64,000 nucleotides of DNA from Marchantia polymorpha subsp. ruderalis (lineage: Eukaryota; Streptophyta; Marchantiopsida; Marchantiales; Marchantiaceae), in the NCBI GenBank assembly GCA_037833965.1, contig AP031352.1:29390501-29454500 (forward strand), given 5' to 3'. The position numbers and the translations under genes are program-made. Under the pieces are notes generated by a model. It saw only the letters and a program-made list of their open reading frames with translations. It was not told the DNA's origin and did not search any database. Of the stretch, positions 1 through 11,950 are shown piece by piece. Every line of letters starts with the position of its first letter. Positions within the stretch are counted from its first letter, which is position 1.

Positions 1-1051
1 TTGGGTGCAGCGGTAAGGAAGGGCACCATCCTCCCTGCGAGCTCTGCAGTTAGGATTCCTACGGCGCAAGGCGCAAAATCCGCCTTCGGCGCTGTGTCCG
101 CGGCGGTAGGGAAATCCTTCATATTTAGGTCAACCCCCAAACGTCTTGACTTAGTTAGGGTCTTGTTGGAAAGAGCTCAACGCGCTGATTCCAACGAGCC
201 CAAGAACGCCAACAACGGATGAGGACTTCGGGAGTTATGAAGGTTGTAAGATACTCAGCTCTTCGCCTGTGCACAGGCGGAGAAGTTTTGTCCTATGCGC
301 GGACGAAGGAAGTTCGCCTGCGCACAGGCGAAATAGGGTTTTGATATAGGCGCGAACTTTGCCTACGCACAGGCGTCCGCCTGTGCACAGGCGCTTCGAC
401 GTCGGCGGGAAATCCGCCTTGGGCCCTAGAAATGCGCCTTGTGAGGTAGAAATTGTACGGCGCCTTCTGCGCCAGCGCAACGCCACGGACGAGCAAGGAG
501 CCGCCAGAATAGTAAAATCCGTACGGACCGTACGGACGGGACAGATGGATGCGCTCTTGGACGGACGGAGTTGCGGCGGCGAAAGCGCCGACGGAGAGGC
601 AAGGAACGGACAGTCTGGACGGAGTCGGTTGACCGCGGTCAACGCCTTCCGCGCCAGCGCATCGACGCGTACGGAATTCGCCTACGCACAGGTGAGCGCC
701 TGTGCACAGGCGGGTGAAGTTCCGCGCCGGCGGAGATTCCGCCGCGGGGTCCGCCTGCGAGCGGAGCGGGAGTTGAACTTTTGTCCGACTGGACACACGC
801 GCCGAGGCAGAGGAGGATTGGCTGAGGAGCGGTACGTACGAGTGTACCGCGCAAGGCGGAAAATCCGCCTTCGGCGCTGCGCACCCATGTCCGCGGCGTA
901 GTACGCTCGCGGAGTTCAAATTCGCCAATTCGAGCGTGAGAGTTTAATCGGCGACGGCGGAGCGTGAAGCCGCGCGTGAGAGCGGAGACCGTTTTAGCGT
1001 AGAACCGGCGCAGCCATCAATTGAGTCGTCCTTCACGAGCAAGAGCCGACC

Positions 1052-3501
1052 ATGACCTTCGACCGGGAGGCGGAGAGCGTCCCATTCTTGAATTCGCGAT
1101 TCCATTCTCTAGTGCGAGCTGCGCGCGTCCATCTGCTGGCTGCTAAGCATTCTCGACATCGCCGCGCAGAGGATTTCTTGGTGATTGAGGGAGAAGTGAG
1201 TGCGCGTGATTTGGAATTGAGGGCGATTAGAGTTTGCCGAGGAAGAAAGGAGCTCGAGCGGAGCGGAAGGAGAATTAGCGAGCGGGCGAACTCCAAGAAC
1301 GCAATGACGAGACTGGGCCGATTGCGGATGCTGCCGCTCCGACTACCACAGAACGGGCTGCGCGCTTTCGAGGAGCGCCTGATAGCAAGAAAGCTCGATT
1401 TCTTGATATGGGGATGGAATTACATCTGTGTGGATATGGTGCGCGAGTGGCTAGAGCCACAGGGACCACCTTCGCGCGGATTGCGTCCGCATGTCGATCG
1501 GTGGACGGTCCAAGATTGGGCGCAGGCATTGGGGAGATGTGCCGGCATGCCAAGGCACCTCCTTTTCGATAGTGAGAGCGTCAAGGTGACCAAGCAGGAA
1601 GAGGCGCAATTTGTGGAGCTGTTCAAGAAGGGGAAGTCTACCAAGAATGGGTACAAGACCCGCGATTACAAGGATCGACTCCGCCGGACTTTGTCTACGG
1701 CGCTGCTGCAATTACTGCAGCCACACCGCGCCTGCTACATCACATTGTGGCAGGTCTCTTTTGTGGAGTGCATCATCGAGGGAACTCCAATTCATTGGGC
1801 GAGCATCCTGCACAGGGTGATGCGACAGCACGCTTTTGAGGAGAAGGGGGGAACTCTAAATCATCTCTCTCCTTTCCTCATCAATTTTTATCGACAGCGA
1901 AATTGTTTGACCAAGGCGGAGCTTGCTCGTTTTCCACCGTTGTCCGTCGACCATCCCGGGAGGTATGTGCGGGAGAATGAGGTCGACACTGATGCAGAGG
2001 AGTCGCCGACTTCTACTCCGTCAAGGCGGAGGGACGAGGGGAGAAATACTCTTGCAGCAAGAGTGCCGCGGAAGCGGCGATGGAGAGAGGAGTCCGAAGA
2101 GGAGCAGCATCAAGAACCCACTGCTCCCATTCGACCGCGGCCGTTGTACGAATCGTACAGCCGGCCGAAGCAGAAGGCGCGCAGGCTTGTGTTACAAGCC
2201 AGCAGCACGGACACGGCGACGATTGCGACGGAGAAAGGAAGTGCGTCGCCAGAGAAGAACGAGGGAGCGCGGACGTCTGCAGGAGCAACGGACCACGCTG
2301 CACCCTCGACGGACGAGAGGCCGCCTACGGGCCAAGGGCCTCCGGAGTTACCACGTGCGTGGCGGACAGGTGTTCCGCCTGCGCACAGGCGAGCCTCGAC
2401 GGACGGGCGAGCCTCGACGGACAGACGACCACAAGCGGACGTGGACCTACGCCTACGCGTGGGAAGAAGCAGTCCGCCTGTGCACAGGTCACCTCCACAC
2501 GTGCCGCCTGTGCACAGGCAGGAATCACCCCCGTTCCAACGTAGGAAGGGGATGACGACGGAGGCTCCACCAAAGCAATGTCGGGAGCAGGGGATACCGA
2601 GGAGGAGGAGGAGGAAATTGTTGGAGCACCGGCGACGGCGCTCTCTGAGCAGGTGATTCCGTTGCTGAAGTACTTGGATCGCAAATTCGATAAATACGCC
2701 GATCCACTTCAGCCGGGATCTTACATCGAATTAGTGCGCAGGCGAACTCGCACTAAAGTCCACACTAGCAAGCTACTAGCTAGGGTGGACCAGGAGTTGA
2801 GGGAATTGAAGGAGAGGCATGCCTGTTTATGGGGGCAGTACAACCTTGAGAGGAAATCGCACGCCCTCGACAGGATGCGGAAGGATAGAGTGGAAGAGCT
2901 CACCAGGGATGTGTTGCAGACCACGCAGGATTTGATGTCTGAGAAAACTCAGAATCAGATTCTGTCAGAAGAGCTCGTGCGACAGACGCGTTTGTTGGCG
3001 GAGTGTCAGCTCGCACGGCAGGCGGATGAGGATTTAATCCGCAGACTACAGTTAGAGTGTGGCGAATTGAGAGCGCAGCGTGCGGAGGCCGAATCGCAGT
3101 TAGTGGTAATTGAAGAGGATCGCAGGCAAGAGGTAGATCGCACGAAGGAGGAGACGGCGAGGCGTGTCGCCCACTGTCTCAAGGGCTGCGCCCACTGGGA
3201 AGTGGCGGCGCAGGAGAAACTCACACTGCGTGAGTTTGAACTTCGCGCAGCAGGGTTGGTGGCAGGCGACAGCAGGAGTCGGCGGAAGGTAGCGAAGAAG
3301 CTCGACGCTTTTCTGTTGAAGGCGCGCGATACCATGTCCACCCTCGAGGTGGAGGTGTCCGCGGCGTTGCAGCGGTTGGGACTGCGCAGTCGAGCGGAAG
3401 ACTGGCAGGGTAGGGAGTTAGTGCGCGGCAGTCCGTCGCGCAGGAGACGTAGCACTGGTTCCGCGGAGTGTAGTGTAGCGTGGTTCCGTGCAGGCGCATA
3501 G
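1052..3501 (+). pseudogene. U3-encoded retroelement ORF, internally deleted and frameshifted
   Basis: This is the LTR B copy of the 1050-aa ORF described at 15406-18558. The first frame runs 1052-2656 and covers the globular N-terminal part and part of the Pro/Arg-rich middle. The second frame, from 2578 to 3501, covers the acidic stretch and the coiled coil. The break is a deletion of several hundred bp around 2545-2560, between an AAGGGG sequence and the GATGACGACGG segment, which shifts the frame. Differences from LTR1 in the N-terminal part are mostly conservative (Lys/Arg, Ile/Val), as expected if the source elements were kept coding. It is a dead copy of an unknown accessory protein. 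Confidence 0.75.
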
Positions 3502-3537
3502 TGTAGTGCAGTGTAGTGCTAGTTAGGACTTAGAAGG

Positions 3538-3566
3538 TATAAAATAGTTCAAGGCGTTTTGCCTTG
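3538..3566 (+). promoter_or_regulatory. LTR B TATA box and adjacent hairpin
   Basis: TATAAAAT lies at 3538-3545, followed by the inverted repeat CAAGGC-GTTTT-GCCTTG at 3550-3566. LTR A and LTR1-4 have CCAGGC/GCCTGG at the same place, so one stem pair changes on both sides. This marks the probable U3/R boundary. Confidence 0.55.
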
Positions 3567-3693
3567 GGTTCTTTCCCAATTTCGGAAGTGCAGATCAGGA
3601 ACTCATCTTCTCTGTGTGTTTGTGTCCTTAGTTCTGTCACCACGCAAGAGGAGCTACAACTTGGCGTTCCACATTTTGTAGCTGAAGGCCTTC

Positions 3694-3698
3694 GGTCG
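3694..3698. repeat. Target site duplication GGTCG, left copy
   Basis: GGTCG immediately precedes the TG start of LTR A. The same five bases follow its CA end at 7676-7680. A 5-bp duplication is what gypsy integrases make, so LTR A is a true solo LTR inserted into LTR B. Confidence 0.85.
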
Positions 3699-4807
3699 TG
3701 TGGTACCCCACTTTTGGCAATTTTGAGGAAATTAAAACATTTTTGGAAAACTGTACCCTGGCAGCATTGTAAATAGCCTTCGGTACATCAAAACAGAGTG
3801 AATCCGGAAGATCGCGGGGATTCTCGAGGGATCTTGTAGAATCTGGGATTTGGGGTGCCGCAGTAAGGACAGGCACCACCCTCCCTGCGAGCTCTGCCGT
3901 TAGGATCTCTACGGCGCAAGGCGAAAAACCCGCCTTCGGAGGTTGCGACCGCGGCTGTAGGGAAACCCTCCATAGTTAGGTCAACCCTCGGGCGCCGTGA
4001 CCAAGTTAGGGTCCCGTTGGAAAGAGCTCAACGCACTGATTCCAACGAGCCCAAGAACGCTTGGAACGGACGAGGACTTAGGGAGCTATCGCGATTGGAA
4101 GAAACGGAGGCGGTCGCCTACGGCGGAAGGAGTTCGCCACCGGCGCGAATTCCGCCTACGCGGAAGGGGGAATCAAGTTTTGTCCTATGCGCGGACGAAG
4201 GCGTTTGCCTGTGCACAGGCGAAGTAGGGTTAGGGAAGGCGCGAAGTCCGCCTACGCACAGGCGTTCGCCTGTGCACAGGCACTTCGGCGTCGGCGGAAA
4301 ATCCGCCTTGGGCCCTAGAAATGCGCCTTGTGAGGTAGAAAGTGTACGGCGCCTTCCGCGCCAGCGCAGCGCCGCGTATGTCGGAAGAGCCGCCAGAGTA
4401 ATCAAATCGGTACGGACCATGCGGACGGGAAGGGTGGATGCGCTCTTGGACGGACGGAGTTGCGGCGGCGGAAGCGCCGACGGAGAGACAAGGAACGGAC
4501 AGACTGGACGGAGACGGCTGACCACGGTCAACGCCTTCCGCGCCAGCGCGACGTAGCGTACGGAATTCGCCTGCGCACAGGCGAACGCCTGTGCACAGGA
4601 GGATGAAGTTCCGCACCGGCGGAGAATCCGCCGAGGCTCCTGCCTGCGCACAGGCAAGAGTTGAACTTTTGTCCGACATGCGGACACACGCGTCAAGGCA
4701 GAGGGGGATTGGCCGAGGGGCGGTACGAACAAATGTACCGCGCAAGGCGGAAAACTCGCCTTCGGCGCTACGCCCCCATGTCCGCAGGGTAATACGCTCG
4801 CAAACTG

Positions 4808-6668
4808 GTGTTACCAGCTGACAGTGCGGACACGGCGACGATTGCGACGGAGATCGGAAGTGCGTCGCCAGAGAGGCAGGAGGAAGCGCGGACGACTGCA
4901 GGAGCGACGGGCCACGCTGCAACCTCGACGGGAGAGAGGCCGCCTACGGGCCAAGGGCCTCCGGAGTTACCACGTGCGATGCGGACAGATGTTCCGTTTG
5001 CGCACAGGCGAACCTCCGCGGACGGACGAGCCTCCGCGGACCGGCGAACACAAGTGGACGTGGATCTACGCTTACGCGTGGGAAGGAGCAGTCCACCTGT
5101 GCACAGGCGCTCACCTGTGCACAGGTCGCCTGTGCACAGGTCGCCTGTGCACAGGACACCTCCACACGTGCCGCCTGTGCACAGGCAAGAATCACCCCCG
5201 TTCCAACGTAGGAAGGGGAAGGAGCCGGCGGAAGAACCGCCTACGAGACACCGGCCCTCGGGGCCAGACCCTCCGGCGCACCACGCGCCGCAATTCGCGC
5301 CTTCGGCGCCAGGGCCTTCGAGCCGAGGAGATACGAGCAGAGAGCGTGCGGAGGCCGCACCATCGGCGGGAAGTCCGCCGATAGATGCGCCTTCGGCGGT
5401 AGGGCCTATAGGCCAAGGAACATCGGGCGTGCGGCCCCCGGCCATGTCGCCTTCGGCGATAGATGTCCGCGGCGCTACGTCTGCGGCGGACAAGGCGCCG
5501 GCAAATGCGCCTGCGCACGGGCCGGGCACAGCCCCCACGGACCGATCAAGGGAGCAGCAGACGATGGAGCGGAGTGACTGTCCGCGGGATGAAATCTTGA
5601 TGAAATCTTGAGGCTGCAGCCGTGCCTTCGCAGGCAGCACACGTCGACGACGTGCAGCCCCACTCGGGGCAGTCGCCGACGCAATCAATGGCGACTGAAA
5701 TTCTCCACTCGGATGATGACGACGGAGGCTCCACGGAAGAAATGTCAGGAGCAGAAGACACCGAGGAGGAGGAGGAGGAAATTGTTGGAGCGCCGGCGGC
5801 GGCGCTCTCTGAGCAGGTGATTCCGTTGCTGCGGTACTTGGATCGCAAGGTCGATAAATACGCCGACCCACTCCAGCCGGGATCTTACATCGAGTTAGTG
5901 CGCAGGCGGACTCGCACTAAAGTCCACACCAGCAAGCTATTAGCTAGAGTGGACCAGGAGTTGAGGGACTTGAAGGAGAAGCATGCGTGCTTGTGGGGTC
6001 AGTACAAGCTTAATCAGAAATTCTACAAGCACACCGAGAAGATGAAGGATGAAAAACTGGGCGAGCTCACCAAGGAGCAGGTGAAGGTCAAGGAAGCACT
6101 CATTTCTGAGCAGGCCCAGAATCGGATTTTGTCAGAGGAGCTCGTGCGACAGACGCGGTTGTTGGAACAATGTCAGCTCGCACGGCAGGCGGATGAAGAG
6201 TTAATCCGCAGGTTACAGTCAGAGTGTGGCGCATTGAGAGCGCAACGTGCTGAAGCCGAATCGCAATTAGTGATACTTGAAGAGGATCGCAGGAAGGAGG
6301 CGGATCGCACGAAGGTGGAGACGGCGAGGCGAGTCGCCCACTGTCTCAAGGGCTACGCCCACTGGGAAGTGAAGGCGCAGGAGAAACTCACACTGCGTGA
6401 GTTTGAATTGCGCGCAGCCGGGTTGTTGTCAGGCGACAGTAGGAGTCGGCGGAAGGTAGCAAAGAAGCTCGATGCCTTTCTGTCGAAGGCACAAGATACC
6501 ATGTCCGCCCTCGAAGGGGAGGTGTCCGCGGCGTTGCAGAGGTTGGGACTGCGCAGTCGAGCGGAAGATTGGCAGGGTAGAGAGTTAGTGCGCGGCAGTC
6601 GGCCGCGCAGGAGACGTAGTACAGGTTCCGCGGAGTGTAGTGTAGCGTGGTTCCGTGCAGGCGTGTAG
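4808..6668 (+). pseudogene. U3-encoded retroelement ORF remnant in LTR A
   Basis: The frame at 4808-5611 corresponds to the Pro/Arg-rich middle of the 1050-aa ORF and includes four copies of the palindromic unit that encodes SPVHR-type repeats (5095-5155). It ends at a TGA created by a deletion at 5590-5615, where GATGAAATCTT is found twice in a row. The frame at 5622-6668 then gives the acidic stretch and the whole coiled-coil C-terminus. The N-terminal globular part is deleted. This copy cannot make the full protein. Confidence 0.75.
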
Positions 6669-6704
6669 CGTAGTGCAGTGTAGTGCTAGGTAGGACTTAG
6701 AAGG

Positions 6705-6733
6705 TATAAAATAGTTCCAGGCGTTTTGCCTGG
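6705..6733 (+). promoter_or_regulatory. LTR A TATA box and hairpin
   Basis: TATAAAAT is at 6705-6712 and CCAGGC-GTTTT-GCCTGG at 6717-6733, as in LTR1. About 0.94 kb of R/U5 sequence follows to 7675. Confidence 0.55.
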
Positions 6734-7675
6734 GGTTCTTTCCCATCAGAAGTGCAGATCAGGAACCCATTTCCTTTGCGTGTTTGTGTCCTTGAGTTCT
6801 GTCACCACGCACGAGGAGTTACAACTTAGCGTTCCGCATTTTGTAGCTGAAGGCCTGCGGCCGAATGTTCAGAGCTAGTACATTGGTTAGAGACTTGAGT
6901 AGTTCGGATCTGCACCTGCGGGTGACTGCCGATGCTCAGAGCCAGTGACTAGTTAGATACTTGAACAGTTTCGCCCCTACACCTTCGAGTGTTTCTTTCT
7001 GATTGTACTCCTTGGGATTTTTCCCCTGAATGCCAAAGTGAAGTTTTGCTACTTCGTGTAAGCCTTGGTTGTAAATTCAGGTTACGCTGCAGCAGGTGCC
7101 TTGAGGGTAACCCCTGTAGTATTTCTGGGAATGACAAGTGCCTGAGAATTCAAACTCTTCAATAGACTGTTGTTGTGTTACTGGAATGTTTCTCAGTGAG
7201 TCCTTCAGTGCGGACCTGTGTTCTCTGCGCGTTTTGTGAGTTGAGAGTGTTGTTCACCGCGTATGAGTGACTTCGATCCGAAGTAGGCAGTCCAAACCGG
7301 GTTTCCTACGCTAGCAGCAAGCTAGTGGAAGCGTTGTAAAAGCCGGAGTTGGAAGTCACTGCCCGCAGCTTTGCCGTGTGTGCTCGTGAGAGACTTTCCC
7401 CCTGAAATCTTGAAGTAGAGGTCCTAACGGATCTCTGGGTTGTGTTTCTGTAGTTTCAGGTGTGTGTGTGTGTGTGTTACGCTGCACTGTGCGACCTCCG
7501 AGTGCGCTCCGAGTGGACACTTGCAGTATTTCTGGGAGTGACAGTCGCCTGAGAATTCAAACTCCTCAATAGTCTGTTAAAACGTGACACTTTGTACCTT
7601 GTGTGTTCCTCTGTCCCTGTGGGTTCGACCTTTCTACCACTATATTGCAGTTTTAGCCTTTAGTGGGTTATTACA

Positions 7676-8499
7676 GGTCGAATGTTCAGAGCTAGTACAT
7701 TGGTTAGAGACTTGAGTAGTTCGGATCTACACCTGCGGGTGATTGCCGATGCCTAGAGCTAGTGACTTTTTAGATACTTGAATAGTTTCGCCCCTACACC
7801 TTCGAGTGTCTGTTTCTGATTGTACTCCTTTGGGATTTTTCCCCTGAATGCCAAAGTGAAGTTTTGTTACTTCGTGTAAGCCTTGGTCGTAAATTCAGGT
7901 TACGCTGCAGCAGGTGCCTTCAGGGTAACCCCTGTAGTATTTCTGGGAATGACAAGTGCCTGAGAATTCAAACTCTTCAATAGACTGTTATGGTGTGTTA
8001 CTGGAATGTTTCTCAGTGAGTCCTTCAGTGCGGGCCTGTGTTCTCTGCGTGTTTTGTGAGTTGAGAGTGTTGTTCACCGCGTATGAGTGACTTCGATCCG
8101 AAGTAGGTAGTCCAAACCGGGTTTCCTACGCTAGCAGCAAGCTAGTGGAAGCGTTGTAAAAGCCGGAGTTGGAAGTCACTACCCGCAGCTTCGCCGAGTG
8201 CACTCGTGAGAGACTTTCCCCCTGAAATCTTGAGTAGAGGTTCTAACGGATCTCTGGGTTGTGTTTCTGTAGTTTCAGGTGTGTGTTTGTGTATGTGTGT
8301 GTTACGCTGCACTGTGCGACCTCCGAGTGCGCTCCGAGTGGACACTTGCAGTATTTCTGGGAGTGACAGTCGCCTGAGAATTCAAACTCCTCAATAGTCT
8401 GTTAAACGTGACACTTAGTACCCTGTGTGTTCCTATGTCCCTGTGGGTTCGACCTTTCTACCACTATATTGCAGTTTTAGCCTTTAGTGGGTTATTACA
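7676..8499 (+). mobile_element. LTR B, 3' segment (R/U5) after LTR A
   Basis: It starts with the second copy of GGTCG (7676-7680), continues the LTR B sequence broken at 3698, and ends with the family terminus GGGTTATTACA at 8499. It parallels 6862-7675 of LTR A base for base with small differences, which is why the U5 region appears twice in tandem here. GCCAC at 8500-8504 would be the right target duplication of LTR B; the left copy is outside the window. Confidence 0.85.
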
Positions 8500-8637
8500 G
8501 CCACAGAGAAGGGAAGTCCGTCCCCGGAGAAGGACGGGACTACGCGGACGACCGAAGGCGCGATAGACCACACTACGCCTTCGGCGGAAGAGAGACGGCC
8601 TTCGGGTCAGGAGTTACCACGTGCGGCGCGGACGAGT

Positions 8638-10366
8638 GTGCCGCCTACGCATAGGCGACTATATGTGGATAGGCGATCCCTTGCGGACGTGGATCTGTGC
8701 CTACGCATAGGCAGAGAAAGTTCGCCTACGCATAGGCGGCCGCCTACGCATAGGCAAGACTCACCCCCGGTACAACGCAGGAAGGGGAAGGAGCCGGCGG
8801 AAGATCCGCCTTCGGCTCAAGGGCCTTCGGGACAAGGCCGTAAGGCGGAAAGAGCGCCGAGATTTGCGCCTTTGGCGCTAGGGCCTTCGAGCCAGCGAGT
8901 TACAAACAGGGAGCCGACGGAAGCCGCACCTTCGGCGGGGAATCCGCCGGAAGATGTGCCTTCGGAGGAAGGGCCTTCGGGCCAAGGGACATCGGGCGGG
9001 CCGCCTTCGGCACTGCGCCTTCGGCGGATGAAGCGCCGAAAATTGCGCCTACGCATAGGCCGGACGTATCTCTCGCGCAGAACCGATCGGTGGAGCGGGA
9101 TCTAACGAAGGAGCGGATTGTCTGTCCGCAGGATGAGATTCGTGCGCGCGATGCACAATTACACCCCGCGCAGACACATTCCGCACGATCGCCTTTGACG
9201 GTAGACGCCGGCGGTGAAGAAGTTACAATCGACGCACGACAGGCGGACGATGGGGATGTGGTATGGCCGCATTCACCCACCGCCTTGGACATTTTAGCAG
9301 GGAGCAGCGAGGCTGCAGGAGCGCCAGCAGCGGCAGAACCCGCAGCCATCGCGCAGCCCCACTCCGGCTAGTCGCCGACGCAATCAATGGCGACCGAAAT
9401 CCTCAATTCGGAGGATGATGAAGAAGGAGGATCCATGGAATCAGTGTCGGGATCGGGATCCACCGAGGAGGAGGAGGAGGAATTAGTTGGTGCGCCGGCG
9501 GCGGCGCTCTGTGAGCAGGTAGTACCTCTGCTAAGGTACTTGGATCGCAAGATGGAGAAATACGCGGATCCTCGCCAGCCTGGGTCCTACGTCGAGTTAG
9601 TGCGCAGGCGAACTCGCACTAAAGTCCACACCAGCAAGTTGCTAGCTCGGGTGGACCGGGAACTTAAGGATCTGCGGGAGAAGCATGCTAAGTGGGGTCA
9701 GTACAACCTCAATCAGAAATTGTACAAACACTACGACAAGGTGAAGGATGGGAGACTGGAAGAGCTCACCAAGGAGCAGGTGAAGGTCACGAAAGCACTG
9801 ATTTCTGAGCAGACTCAGAATCGGATTTTGTCAGAGGAGCTCGTGCGACAGACGCGGTTGTTGGAGCAATGTCAGCTCGCACGACAGGCGGATGAGGAAT
9901 TAATCCGCAGGCTGCAATCCGAGTGCGGAGAATTGAGAGCACAGCGTGCGGAGGCCGAATGCAGTTGGTAGTAATTGAAGACGATCGCCGGCGAGAGGCA
10001 GATCGCACGAAGGAAGAGATGGCGAGGCGAGTCACCCACTGCCTCAAAGGCTACGCCCACTGGGAAGTGGTGGCGCAGGAGAGACTCACACTGCGTGAGT
10101 TAGAGCTTCGTGCAGCCGGGTTGTTGACAGGTGACAGTCGGAGTCGGCAGCGAGTAGCGAAGAAGTTGGATTCTTTTCTGTCGAAGGCGCGGGACACCAT
10201 GACCACCCTTGAGACGGAGGTTTCCGCGGTGTTGCGGCGTTTGGGACTGCGTAGTCGAGCTGAGGACTGGCACGGTAGAGAGTTAGTGCGCGGCAGTCCG
10301 TCGCGCAAGAGGCGAAGCACAGGTTCTGTGGAGTGTAGTGTAGCGTGGTTCCGTGCAGGCGCATAG
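8638..10366 (+). pseudogene. U3-encoded retroelement ORF remnant in LTR C
   Basis: Three frames carry pieces of the same protein: 8638-9105 (Pro/Arg-rich middle), 9387-9971 (acidic stretch and the first part of the coiled coil) and 9923-10366 (rest of the coiled coil to the C-terminus). The switch near 9960 looks like a one-base loss in the codons for an AESQL-like stretch. The coiled-coil half is well kept in sequence compared with the middle, which suggests that this half matters most. The N-terminal half lies outside the window. Confidence 0.7.
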
Positions 10367-10402
10367 CATAGTGCAGTGTAGTGCTAGTTAGGACTTAGAA
10401 GG

Positions 10403-10431
10403 TATAAAGTAGTTCAAGGCGTCTTGCCTTG
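10403..10431 (+). promoter_or_regulatory. LTR C TATA-like box and hairpin
   Basis: TATAAAGT is at 10403-10410, then CAAGGC-GTCTT-GCCTTG at 10415-10431. The loop differs from the other copies while both arms match each other. Confidence 0.5.
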
Positions 10432-11378
10432 GGATTTTTCCAGTTTCGGAAGTACAGATCAAGAACTCATTTTCTCTGCGTGCTTGTGTCCTTAATTCTG
10501 TCACCACGCAAGAGGAGCTACACCTTGGCGGTCCGCATTGTGTAGCTGAAGGCCTTCGGCCGAATGTTTAGAGCTAGTACATTGGTTAGAGACTTGAGTA
10601 GTTCGGATCTACACCTGCGGGTGATTGCCGATGCTTAGAGCTAGTGACGAGTTAGATATTTGAACAGTTTTCCCCTTTTACCTTTGAGTGATTGTTTCTG
10701 ATTGTACTCCTTCGGGAATTTTACCCTGAATGCCAAAGTGAAGTTTTGCTACTTCGTGTAAGCCTTGGTTGTAAATTCAGGTTACGTTGCAGCAGGTGCC
10801 TTCAGGGTAACCCCTGTAGTATTTTTGGGAATGACAAGTGCCTAAGAATTCAAACTCTTCAATAGACTGTTAGGGTGTGTTACTGGAACGTTTCTCAGTG
10901 AGTCCTTCCATGCGGACCTGTGTTCTTTGCGCGTTTTGTGAATTGAGCGTGTTGTTCACCGCGTGTGAGTGACTTCGATCTGAAGTAGGAAGTCCAACTC
11001 GGGTTTCCCACCCTAGCAGAAAGCTAGTAGGAGGGTTGTAAAAGCCGGAGTTGGGAGTCACTACTCGCAGATTCGCTAAGTGTACTCGCGAGAGACTTTC
11101 CCCCTGAAATCTTGAGTAGAGGTCTTAACCGATCTCTGGGTTGTGTTTGTAGTTTCAGGTGTGTGTGTGTGTGTGTTGTACGCTGCACTGTGCGACCTCC
11201 GAGTGAGTTCCGAGTGAACACTTGCAGTATTTCTGGGAGTGACAGTAGCCTGAGAATTCAAACTCCTCAATAGTTTATTAAATGTGACACTTTGTACCCT
11301 GTGTGTGTTCCTGTGTTTCCCTGTGGGTTCGACCTTTCTACCACTATATTGTAGTTTTAGCCTTTAGTGGTTATTACA

Positions 11379-11950
11379 CCACTCACAGATTTTACACTTC
11401 AATCTCAGATCCCACTCACAGATTTGACACTTCAATCTCAAATCCCAATTTAATTTCACTCTCAGATACGACTCTCCACCCACGAGAGTTTGCTTCCTCC
11501 TACTTCGAACTCTCCACACTCCCCTCCTAATTCTCATCACTTCCCTGCGAAAATCACTCACGTCCACACTCTACTTCTCCTACAGATCCCACCAGCGTCT
11601 CCACACAATGGCACACCACACGATTCCAACTCGCAGGCCGAATAATCCTCTCCAACATCCAAGGGCCGAGTTGCCCGCAAGCCGCTTGAATGCCGTTCCC
11701 GCGATGATGGGCAACGGCCTGGTTCCCATGTGCGACTTTATACCCCGCCGTCCTATTTCCCACGCTTGACTTCACGCCGCCGCCACAGCCACACATGTAC
11801 AGTCTTTATTCATGACCACGCCAACATCCGCTGTCCGAAATCTTCTTCCGCGCACCGCCGAAGGCATCCTCCCGCCGAAGACACTCTTCCGCACTTTTGC
11901 CTATCTATAACAATCACCCCCGACGCTCATAACTCACATATGCCTGCTTC
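11379..11950. other. Unassigned sequence after LTR C
   Basis: It starts with two imperfect copies of a unit of about 33 bp (11379-11444, CCACTCACAGATTT...). The rest is C-rich on this strand, and I see no gene in it. It may be part of an inverted, related LTR, since the next block is. Confidence 0.4.

Larger units (their letters stand above)
1..3698 (+). mobile_element. LTR B, 5' segment of an older giant gypsy LTR (interrupted)
   Basis: This segment aligns by eye along its length with LTR1 (14162-19568). The window opens roughly 155 bp inside the LTR. It holds the palindrome-rich 5' part (1-1050), the U3 ORF remnant (1052-3501) and the TATA/hairpin block (3538-3566). It stops at 3698, where LTR A begins, and resumes at 7676. 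It is clearly more diverged from LTR1-3 than they are from each other, and has lost several hundred bp near 2550 relative to LTR1. No gag or pol is attached, so it looks like a solo LTR or a truncated element. Confidence 0.85.
3699..7675 (+). mobile_element. LTR A, solo giant LTR nested in LTR B
   Basis: It begins TGTGGTACCCC and ends GGGTTATTACA, the same ends as LTR1-3, and is flanked by GGTCG on both sides. Its length is 3977 bp against 5407 bp for LTR1. One deletion near 4800 removes the 5' part of the U3 ORF (equivalent to about 15250-16530), and a second near 5600 removes about 165 bp. A solo LTR that contains the ORF remnant between perfect ends and target duplications shows that the ORF really belongs to the LTR and not to the internal region. 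Confidence 0.92.
8500..11378 (+). mobile_element. LTR C, oldest and most diverged LTR of the nest
   Basis: The sequence enters in mid-LTR, at a point homologous to about 16570 of LTR1, and runs to a terminus ending GGTTATTACA at 11378. The part before 8500 must lie left of the window because LTR B inserted here. It has its own TATA/hairpin block (10403-10431) and U5. Its internal palindromes are of a different sequence type (GCCTACGCATAGGC) from all the other copies. Confidence 0.8.

Noticed and set aside
235..928. Several overlapping frames on both strands in the LTR 5' part
   Set aside because: Palindromes make all frames look similar. No copy-to-copy frame conservation or motif supports a protein.
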